NCBI GenBank assembly: GCA_022457155.1 | Contig: JAJGOT010000294.1 | Span: forward strand, 640,001 to 704,000 | DNA from: Cladopsammia gracilis | Taxonomy: Eukaryota > Cnidaria > Anthozoa > Scleractinia > Dendrophylliidae | Direction of reading: 5' to 3' | Length of the DNA stretch: 64,000 nt | Shown: positions 33,504-39,686 of the stretch, in pieces | Position numbering within the stretch: position 1 is the stretch's first letter | Layout: each line of letters opens with the position of its first letter | Notes under the pieces: model-generated | The model's input: only the letters and a program-made list of their open reading frames with translations | Databases searched by the model: none | What the model was told of the DNA's origin: nothing | Program-made: the position numbers and the translations under genes

Positions 33504-33962
33504 TTAATTGAAATATTTTTTAATAAACTTTTCATTGTAGTTTTGATTATCGATTTTGAATCTACTCAAGCAATCATAAAATGATTTTTTGTAAATATTA
33601 TCAAGAAAATATAAACAATAATAACCGCATCTTACCGAATTTATAGCTTGAAATGGGTAACCGATATTGTATTGGTATTCCATGCCTAATTTATCAGCAT
33701 AATCAATGAAATCTTGTGGTGGTGGTAAACAAAACGAATCAAAATAATAGATGAGATTTTTATTTTTGACATAACTACATACCCAATGTGTTCCGTTCCC
33801 TATCTTATCATCAAGATTAATTATACAACATCCTGTTTTATGTATATGACTTACCGTTTGATCTCTCGAAAAAATACCCTTGAAATCGGGTATTTTTAAA
33901 TATTTTACCCATAATTCCAGGTCAAAATTACTTAACGGTACATCCCTAAATTTGGGTTTTTT
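33504..33962 (-). CDS. pro: Adenain-like cysteine protease, reached by -1 frameshift from the pVI-like gene?
   Basis: About 150 residues. Catalytic order as in adenovirus-type/Ulp1-fold proteases of Polintons: His in GTHWV, Asp in YYFDSF and Cys in RCGYYCLYF, with the family's PLSNFDLE-W N-terminal block and an IFSRD motif. It would process virion precursor proteins during capsid maturation. The frame is open from exactly the first base of the heptamer AAAAAAC (the preceding -1 stop TGA is at 33963-33965). The first ATG lies after the catalytic His and Asp, so independent initiation would give a dead protein. The frame overlaps the end of the pVI-like gene (stop 33932-33934). Frameshifting is the simplest explanation. 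Splicing cannot be excluded. Confidence 0.9.
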   Translation of the reverse strand, partial: KKPKFRDVPLSNFDLELWVKYLKIPDFKGIFSRDQTVSHIHKTGCCIINLDDKIGNGTHWVCSYVKNKNLIYYFDSFCLPPPQDFIDYADKLGMEYQYNIGYPFQAINSVRCGYYCLYFLDNIYKKSFYDCLSRFKIDNQNYNEKFIKKYFN

Positions 33963-34720
33963 TCACCCCATGATCCCTCAAAAGGCGGTGGATAGTATGG
34001 AAACCTTGGAGAGACCTGTAATCCTCTTCCTCTCGATGATCTCGGTACCTGTAATCCGTAACCTTCACTCGGACCTACAGTCAACCCTTTTCCAAAAAGT
34101 TTTGAAGCTAGCTCTATAGCCATAGGAATTCCAATTGCAGCAAGTGTTCCTAAAAATCCTCCGTTCTGTTGTCTTTTTGTTGCTTTGAACGTTATTCCAC
34201 TACCGGTCTGTAAACCACTACGTATAATATTCTTTTGCCCTTGCGTCAATCCTTTGATACGTAGTAGTTGTGGAAGAAAATCAAACGGGACCGTAATTCC
34301 GTTACCAAAAATCTTATCAATACCTAAACTTCCCAAAGCGCCTAGCGCTCCTGTAGCTAAATGAGGTAATACCTTTGTAGCCGCTTTTGTTGCTAAAGGA
34401 ACCACCTTTGTAGCCGCTTTTGTTGCAAAAGGTAGTAACTTTGCACCGAGTGATAACAGCGAACTCCACAAACTTCCACCTTGTATTACCGCTTTACGAA
34501 TCTGTGTTTTTGATATTTTGATATCAGCACCGGTACCGTTTTTTAGATTTCTCATAATCTTATTAATCTGAGTTTTTGTCAACATCAGCTCGTGCGACCC
34601 TTTCAGATTATTTTTACTCAACCTTATCGTAATTTCTGAATTATCCTCATATGCTTTTTTGAGTTTATGTAGCTGTCCTTGAGACAAATTTACTCCATAT
34701 GCAAAATACGGTGTAGCCAT
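33932..34720 (-). CDS. pVI-like minor virion protein (membrane-active type)
   Basis: 262 residues. The N-terminal third is a charged domain (GQLHKLKKAYEDN...IRLSKNNLKG). The middle is an Ala/Gly-rich hydrophobic region with an internal repeat ATKAATKVVPLATKAATKV, followed by LATGALGALGSLG. The C-terminal third is Gly/Pro/Tyr-rich. In Polintons a protein of this type sits next to the protease and is compared with adenovirus pVI, which is processed by the protease. Here it is also the in-frame upstream partner of the protease through the heptamer at 33956-33962. ATG at 34720. Assignment is by position and composition plus my recollection of cnidarian homologues. Confidence 0.7.
   Translation of the reverse strand: MATPYFAYGVNLSQGQLHKLKKAYEDNSEITIRLSKNNLKGSHELMLTKTQINKIMRNLKNGTGADIKISKTQIRKAVIQGGSLWSSLLSLGAKLLPFATKAATKVVPLATKAATKVLPHLATGALGALGSLGIDKIFGNGITVPFDFLPQLLRIKGLTQGQKNIIRSGLQTGSGITFKATKRQQNGGFLGTLAAIGIPMAIELASKLFGKGLTVGPSEGYGLQVPRSSRGRGLQVSPRFPYYPPPFEGSWGEKNPNLGMYR
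33956..33962 (-). promoter_or_regulatory. Candidate -1 ribosomal frameshift site, pVI-like protein to protease
   Basis: A AAA AAC in the phase of the upstream gene (codons GAA AAA AAC CCA), eight codons before its stop at 33932-33934. The protease frame is exactly -1 and begins to be open at this very site. Confidence 0.75.
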
Positions 34721-34753
34721 TTTTATTTTTACAAAATATAATTTTAATTAGAT

Positions 34754-36052
34754 TTACGCTTTTATTAATATTTTTTCAGATTCGGTGTATATCTCTATCT
34801 CTTTTTCATGTAAGACTAAAGCATTCAATCTATAATTTGTTGGATTGTCTCCGTTTAATTCATATTCAAAAGTAAGTGCAACTGTACCATCTTTTACATC
34901 TTCTTCTTGATATCTAAGATCAAAGTATAGAATTCCAAAAAGATTTCTGAAATTTGACCGGTCAATTATTGCTCCGCTTAAAAAGTCGTTGTAAGCGGAA
35001 CTGTAGGATAACAAAGCTCTGTAAAGTCTTGACTCTTGGATTGAAGAGATATCTAATTGAGGATATATGATACTACCGTTTATTAACAACTTTGCTTTAG
35101 CAAAATATCGATTGTTTGCACCGATACTAAATGTATTGAAAGTAAATATATTTCGCTCCTGATTATTATAGTTTGCTTCGGGAACAACCCATAAAAATAC
35201 ATGCCTCGGTCTCCTAATACCTGTACTTATTTGAAAGGAGCTATTTATAGAGGTTGTTTGTTTTATTTCGGTATGTTCTCTCAAATAGGTCCATTTTTTG
35301 GGTTTCAAATAATCGTTAAGATACTGTTTCATACCTAAACCGTTGAAAATAATTTTTGGACACCACAATCGCAAATTTGTCAAGATCACTTTACTGTCTG
35401 GAGCAGCTCCTTTTCTGAAAATTATATTGCTATCACTTTCAAGTTCTATGAGAAGATTTGTCTTGATGTTCGGGTGAAGTTTATTTTTGAAAGCTGTAAA
35501 ATAGCTGTATAGATTTAACGGAATCGACATTTTGTTAACAGCTGCAGCGTCCGTCAGGATCTTTCTTCTAGCAAAACCTTCGTTATATAGTGCTTGAGCC
35601 GGTCGTGCTTCTGTTGTTCCTGTGGATGAATCTAGATATAAAAACTGATCTTTACCGATCGTATCCGCATAACTTTTTGTATATTTTAAGAGAGAAAGTA
35701 CGTTCGATGTTTCATTGGCTTTTGAGTTATTGTAAACCGTTATCCCACCACATTCAACCTCAATCTTTTTTATAAATGTATGACCGTTAGTTGTGGTACA
35801 ATCTTGATTACCGTTATTCGGTCCTGCTGTTATACCGGTTGTACTATCAGCAAGCGTAACAAGTTTGAAATCTACCTCCAGATATGCGTTATACCAATCG
35901 ATCGGATTTGCTTCTGAAGAGTTATCAACTGTGAATCGATAATTATTCTTAACCTGTCTATTATTATTTGCGACATTATCGATTAGCGGTGTTGCCAAAT
36001 CGTAGGCAACGTATTCATATCGTTTGACTAATTCTGGATTTCTGAAACTCAT
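34754..36052 (-). CDS. MCP: Major capsid protein, double jelly-roll
   Basis: 432 residues, beta-rich, with the Polinton MCP pattern: an N-terminal YDLATPLIDNVANNNRQVKNNYRF-like segment, a PIDWYNAYLEVDF strand motif, a KKIEVECGG loop, a long central region and a C-terminal LTFEYELNGDNPTNYRL block. It would form pseudo-hexameric trimers of an icosahedral capsid. The start codon abuts CGTATAATAAG-A on the minus strand. It is followed by the pVI-like gene (33 nt gap) and preceded by a small virion-type protein. I am confident from overall pattern and neighbourhood rather than from one catalytic motif. Confidence 0.85.
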   Translation of the reverse strand: MSFRNPELVKRYEYVAYDLATPLIDNVANNNRQVKNNYRFTVDNSSEANPIDWYNAYLEVDFKLVTLADSTTGITAGPNNGNQDCTTTNGHTFIKKIEVECGGITVYNNSKANETSNVLSLLKYTKSYADTIGKDQFLYLDSSTGTTEARPAQALYNEGFARRKILTDAAAVNKMSIPLNLYSYFTAFKNKLHPNIKTNLLIELESDSNIIFRKGAAPDSKVILTNLRLWCPKIIFNGLGMKQYLNDYLKPKKWTYLREHTEIKQTTSINSSFQISTGIRRPRHVFLWVVPEANYNNQERNIFTFNTFSIGANNRYFAKAKLLINGSIIYPQLDISSIQESRLYRALLSYSSAYNDFLSGAIIDRSNFRNLFGILYFDLRYQEEDVKDGTVALTFEYELNGDNPTNYRLNALVLHEKEIEIYTESEKILIKA

Positions 36053-36079
36053 TCTTATTATACGTTAGTATAATAAGAA
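36052..36079 (-). promoter_or_regulatory. Stem-loop between 36093-36494 gene and MCP, with start-adjacent TATAATAAG
   Basis: Perfect 12-bp stem TTCTTATTATAC / GTATAATAAGAA with loop GTTA. It lies 14 nt after the stop of the upstream gene, and its last arm overlaps the first base of the MCP start codon. Confidence 0.6.
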
Positions 36080-36092
36080 ATTATTTTTAAAA

Positions 36093-36494
36093 TTAAATCA
36101 AATCATTTACGATATTTCTAATATATTGAAATTTGTCTTCCTTCTTCTCTTTTTTATGCGAAGCTTCTTCGTTTAAAAATTTGATAATATCAACTCCTTT
36201 TGTTTCGCCTGAGATTTGTGGAGGTGGTGGTGCTGGTGCAGCTGCAGCAGGTTCTTTTTTACCTCTCGATGAAAACTTGTCATAGATCTTTTCACCAAGA
36301 AGTTTACCACTCTCTTCTCCAACCTTTTCAGCACCTTTTTCAATAAGTTTTTCTGCTGCTTTACTGGCTAATTTACTCGCTGTTTTTCCTGTTATAGTTT
36401 TACCGATTTTTGCAAAAATATCAGAGAAACCGGAACCATTAATATAAGAAATTTCTCCCGTATCAAAATCTCTTATTCTTCTTTGTTCTTCCAT
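36093..36494 (-). CDS. Small putative virion protein, Ala/Lys-rich
   Basis: 133 residues from the ATG at 36494 (five more codons upstream need a TTG start). It has an N-terminal EEQRRIRDFDTGE segment and a GSGFSDIFAKIG motif. An amphipathic heptad-like helix follows (KTASKLASKAAEKLIEKGAEKVGEESGKLLGEKIYDKF), then an Ala/Pro hinge and a charged C-terminus. No enzyme motif. Similar short helical proteins accompany MCP and penton genes in cnidarian Polintons; a core or scaffold role is only an inference. The sequence GTTTACACATGGA at its start is shared with the PolB start. Confidence 0.65.
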   Translation of the reverse strand: MEEQRRIRDFDTGEISYINGSGFSDIFAKIGKTITGKTASKLASKAAEKLIEKGAEKVGEESGKLLGEKIYDKFSSRGKKEPAAAAPAPPPPQISGETKGVDIIKFLNEEASHKKEKKEDKFQYIRNIVNDLI

Positions 36495-36534
36495 GTGTAA
36501 ACCGTCCAAGTTGTTTTAATTTATATAAATAAAA

Positions 36535-37296
36535 TTATACTTCTTTTAACACTACGGTTATGGAAATATCGATATCGTTCAGATCAACATTTCTATCTTC
36601 GTCATCGACCAAGTAAAAGGTTACTTCGGATATGTCTTTTCTATTCATCTTATGCCATAAATAATTTACTCTCGGGTAGATTTCAAAAGGTAAAGACCTT
36701 GTTTTTGTATTTGTTGAGAATGTGAATAGCGTATTGCTTTGCTTTCCTGAAACGATCGAATCACTCAACAAACTACATTTTAGGTAAAGATTATCGATGC
36801 TGTTACTGATATTAGGGAAATTTTTTCCGTAGGCGGTGCTCGTTAAAACTTTCGATTCGAATCCGAGTAAAATATTAAAATTTCCACTCGAACTGAAATC
36901 GATGTAATAATCGGTAGATAATTGAATAAATACCTTGTAAGTTGTAAGATCAAACAATACGTTAATTCCATATTCTTCTGTGTTGGGTATTTTTCCAATC
37001 GTTTTGTGGATAAAATCATTTATATCTTCATAATCATAAACCCCTGATGGAAAAGTAATCGTTTCATATGTTTTACCTTTATCTTTTGATATTTTTAGTT
37101 TGTCGTTATCGTATTCAGGACGAATGTTATGCCAACTCGCAGTCATGCTAAGATGATCTAATGCTAAAAAACATTGTTTATTATCATCCAATAACAGTTC
37201 AGGAGTAAACCTTACAGTAAAATTTCCAGGTTTATTATTAGGATTTTGTTTTCTTGCATCTATAGATTTGAAAACTAGCGTTCTGTTAACATCCAT
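36535..37296 (-). CDS. mCP: Minor capsid protein, penton-like single jelly-roll
   Basis: 253 residues, beta-strand rich. Begins with the family-type DVNRTLVFKSIDARKQNP opening, has a VRFTPELLL...CFLALDHLSMTASWHNIRPEYDN core and ends with an EVTFYLVDDEDRNVDLN...ITVVLKEV strand pair. It is expected to form the fivefold vertex pentamers and to anchor the fibre. Start codon directly follows CGTATAATAAA. Part of its N-terminal coding region has been copied into the neighbouring 98-residue gene. Confidence 0.8.
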   Translation of the reverse strand: MDVNRTLVFKSIDARKQNPNNKPGNFTVRFTPELLLDDNKQCFLALDHLSMTASWHNIRPEYDNDKLKISKDKGKTYETITFPSGVYDYEDINDFIHKTIGKIPNTEEYGINVLFDLTTYKVFIQLSTDYYIDFSSSGNFNILLGFESKVLTSTAYGKNFPNISNSIDNLYLKCSLLSDSIVSGKQSNTLFTFSTNTKTRSLPFEIYPRVNYLWHKMNRKDISEVTFYLVDDEDRNVDLNDIDISITVVLKEV

Positions 37297-37344
37297 TTTA
37301 TTATACGAAACTTTTTATTTTTAAAAAATTATACTATATATCTC

Positions 37345-37641
37345 TTATACATTTTCTCTTATACATTTTCTCTTATACATTTTCTCATGAATTCTTTTAT
37401 CGAGATATCCTAATTTTATCAGGTCATCGATGAGTTTTGATAACTGATTTGTCAAAACAGATGAATAGATGTCATATTCAGGTCGAATGTTATACCAAGT
37501 CGCAGTCATGTCAAGATGATCCACTTCAAAAAAACATTGATTATAATTGAATCCCAACTCAGGAGTATACGTCACACATCTCCTTCCTAGTTTGTCATAA
37601 TTGTTTTGTTTTTTTCGCATCCATTTCATTATACGATCCAT
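37345..37641 (-). CDS. Chimeric 98-residue gene: piece of penton gene joined to tail of the 37687-38868 gene
   Basis: The first half (VTYTPELGFNYNQCFFEVDHLDMTATWYNIRPEYD) is a diverged copy of penton residues about 28-62. The second half (LTNQLSKLIDDLIKLGYLDKRIHEKMYK) is a diverged copy of the C-terminus of the upstream 393-residue protein. The coding start follows CGTATAATAAA-ATG, and a second promoter-like copy CGTATAATGAAATGG is embedded in its first codons. The 3' end contains a short tandem repeat (CTCTTATACATTTT, three copies at 37340-37385). It is probably a recombination remnant. It could still make a small protein. Confidence 0.6.
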   Translation of the reverse strand: MDRIMKWMRKKQNNYDKLGRRCVTYTPELGFNYNQCFFEVDHLDMTATWYNIRPEYDIYSSVLTNQLSKLIDDLIKLGYLDKRIHEKMYKRKCIRENV

Positions 37642-37666
37642 TTTATTATACGATACGTATAATAAA
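37642..37666 (-). promoter_or_regulatory. Stem-loop after 37687-38868 gene, abutting next start
   Basis: Perfect 11-bp stem TTTATTATACG / CGTATAATAAA with loop ATA, about 20 nt after the stop of the 393-residue gene and directly against the next ATG. Confidence 0.6.
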
Positions 37667-37686
37667 TCTTTAAAATTTTAATCACG

Positions 37687-38868
37687 CTATAATTTCTCAT
37701 GAATATATTTTTTAAACAATTTCTCATGAGCTGTCTTATCTATCGCTCCTATTCTTAACAGCTCATCGATAATCTGTGATAAATCATTTCTCAAAACAGG
37801 TGAATTATTACCAGCAGCCATCGAACCGATTATTATCTTCATCCTATCTGCCAATTTGTTAGGATCATCATAATAAACTATACTTGAACCGACCATTTTC
37901 GATTTACCAGATGATTTATGAGGAGGTAAATTACTCAACATATTTAGATCGTTAAAAACTTTTACAGCGTTCATACTATATCTTGTTTTAGGATTGTATC
38001 TTTTCGTTAGCAGATTAATCAGAGATTTATCAGCATCGGCTTGATAAATTAATTTTCCATATTGATTATAGACGTTCAATTTCAGTTCTTTCATTAATTT
38101 AGGCATGTCGATTAAGAGTCCTCCGTATTGATTATTTTTTTGAATCTTATAAGCGTTTCGTCTTGGTTGTTTGTACCTGCGTACCCCTTCACCTTGTTTT
38201 TGTTTTGTATATTGCGGTAAAATTTTTACATTCTTAATCGTTGTTAAATATCTGTCTAATATATCTCTTGTTCTTTCATATATTTTCAGATCATAATCGA
38301 GTTGTTGTTTTTCTTCTTCTGTCTTTGGTTTTCGCCTTTTCAAACCACCTATCTTTATTCCGACACTTCTGTTTTCATCTTTGGCTTCATTATAAGTTTC
38401 AGATAACTGTTGATCGCTCATCTTAAGTAGCTCGTTAGGTTCGTGAAAAGTTTCTTTCAAAAATTCTAATTCGCTTTCTGTGAACATCTTATTTGGTTCA
38501 GCAGTTATTACTTTAGCCGATGGTGGTGCAGGTATCGGAAGCGTATCCGTTGGTGGTTGGTCACCACTGAAGGGTAGCTCTCTATTCAATGTTAAAATAT
38601 CTTTGTTGGTTTCAACCAAATCTTTGAAACCGCTGGTCAAAGCTAATTGATTTTCTTTTAATTGCTGAATGACTTTGTCCTGTTTTTCATCTGTTTTACG
38701 TTGTTGTTCAATTAGCGGTTCTCTCAGAGTTTTAAAATATTCACTCATCACAACATCGCGAACCTGTTCTTTATTTTTAACCTCATTCTTTACTTTGGTA
38801 ACTGCCTTAGCAATTTTAAAACCTTCAAATTCTAAATCTGCATATTTTTTGATCTTATCGATATCCAT
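37687..38868 (-). CDS. Conserved Polinton protein of unknown function (DUF8207-like?)
   Basis: 393 residues. The N-terminal 110 residues are charged and probably coiled-coil (KIKKYADLEFEG...QQRKTDEKQDKVIQQLKENQ), followed by a Pro-rich linker (about 105-125) and a helical region (residues 130-230). The C-terminal domain begins at NNQYGGLLIDMPKLM and contains LLTKRYNPKTRYS and SSIVYYDDPNKLADRMKIIIGSMAAGNNS. I recognise this C-terminal domain as common in cnidarian Polinton-derived proteins, possibly the Pfam DUF8207 family. Function is not known; an assembly or fibre-base role is conceivable. It is divergently transcribed from the packaging ATPase across a 34-bp tandem repeat. Confidence 0.7.
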   Translation of the reverse strand: MDIDKIKKYADLEFEGFKIAKAVTKVKNEVKNKEQVRDVVMSEYFKTLREPLIEQQRKTDEKQDKVIQQLKENQLALTSGFKDLVETNKDILTLNRELPFSGDQPPTDTLPIPAPPSAKVITAEPNKMFTESELEFLKETFHEPNELLKMSDQQLSETYNEAKDENRSVGIKIGGLKRRKPKTEEEKQQLDYDLKIYERTRDILDRYLTTIKNVKILPQYTKQKQGEGVRRYKQPRRNAYKIQKNNQYGGLLIDMPKLMKELKLNVYNQYGKLIYQADADKSLINLLTKRYNPKTRYSMNAVKVFNDLNMLSNLPPHKSSGKSKMVGSSIVYYDDPNKLADRMKIIIGSMAAGNNSPVLRNDLSQIIDELLRIGAIDKTAHEKLFKKYIHEKL

Positions 38869-38900
38869 AATTTATTTTACATATAAGTTATTTAATTTAT

Positions 38901-38994
38901 CTGTAAAATAAACATTTAAGTTATTTTTAAATATCTGTAAAATAAACACTTAAGTTATTTTTAAATATCTGTAAAATAAACATTTTAAGTTTAT
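38901..38994. promoter_or_regulatory. 34-bp tandem repeat in a divergent promoter region
   Basis: CTGTAAAATAAACATTTAAG plus TTATTTTTAAATAT is repeated at 38901, 38935 and (partial) 38969. A degraded fourth copy is at about 38875-38900. It fills the 143-bp gap between the divergent starts at 38868 and 39012 and likely holds shared control elements. Confidence 0.65.
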
Positions 38995-39011
38995 CTACCT
39001 TATTAAATAAA

Positions 39012-39647
39012 ATGAAAATTCCGAATTACGATGTCGTAAAAAGTAACGATAATAATCGTTCGCTGAATGATTTTCTTAATGAAGATTTCCGTATGTTGAT
39101 AACTGGCCAAACTCGATGTGGAAAAACAAACACCTTAATGCATATTCTTAGAAAGCCGCTCATTTATTATGATAAGATTTATCTATACTCACCAAATCAA
39201 CATCAGGATAAAATTCAAGACTTGCAGAAATTAATGGAAAAAGCCAGTCAAAGAGTTGGATACGATATTTTAGAACTTTACGGAGAAGATGATATTATGG
39301 ATACGACAGACTATCCGAACGATAATAGAAAAGTAGTGGTTTTTGACGATCTAATTAACGCTCCTCAAGCAGTTCAAAACAAAATCGCCAATCATTATAC
39401 AGACGGTCGACATCATAAAATTTCCCCGATCTATCTATCCCAGTCTTACTACGATGTTCCTCAGAAACTCCGACAGAACTGTTCCCACATGATTTTGTAT
39501 CCGCCGACGACTAAAAAACATTTAAATCTGATTGCGCAAGAAAATCTAATAGATCCGGTTCTTTTTGATAAACTCGGTCCATATGAATTCTTATTTTTAG
39601 ACAAAGAAAAGAAAAGTGTTGCTAAGAACTTTGATGAGACTTTTTAA
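39012..39647 (+). CDS. ATPase: A32/FtsK-HerA-like genome packaging ATPase
   Basis: 211 residues. Walker A GQTRCGKT (32-39), Walker B VVVFDD (108-113) and a following SQSYYDVP sensor-type motif are all in family order. It would pump DNA into capsids. Start ATG sits in AAATAAA-ATG context. First gene of the plus-strand block and 40 nt before the fibre-like gene. Length is normal for Polinton ATPases. Confidence 0.93.
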   Translation: MKIPNYDVVKSNDNNRSLNDFLNEDFRMLITGQTRCGKTNTLMHILRKPLIYYDKIYLYSPNQHQDKIQDLQKLMEKASQRVGYDILELYGEDDIMDTTDYPNDNRKVVVFDDLINAPQAVQNKIANHYTDGRHHKISPIYLSQSYYDVPQKLRQNCSHMILYPPTTKKHLNLIAQENLIDPVLFDKLGPYEFLFLDKEKKSVAKNFDETF

Positions 39648-39662
39648 AAATTATATGTAATA

Positions 39663-39674
39663 ACTACTAGTAGT
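39663..39674 (+). other. Palindrome ACTACTAGTAGT after ATPase
   Basis: Perfect 12-bp palindrome 16 nt after the ATPase stop. It also resembles two element termini (ACTACT and AGTAGTAA) placed head to head. It may be a gene-end hairpin or chance. Confidence 0.35.
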
Positions 39675-39686
39675 AACATACTTACG

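Noticed and set aside
36494..36509. Five-codon N-terminal extension of the 36093-36494 gene starting with TTG
   Set aside because: A good ATG follows at 36494 with the same upstream GTTTACAC context as PolB.
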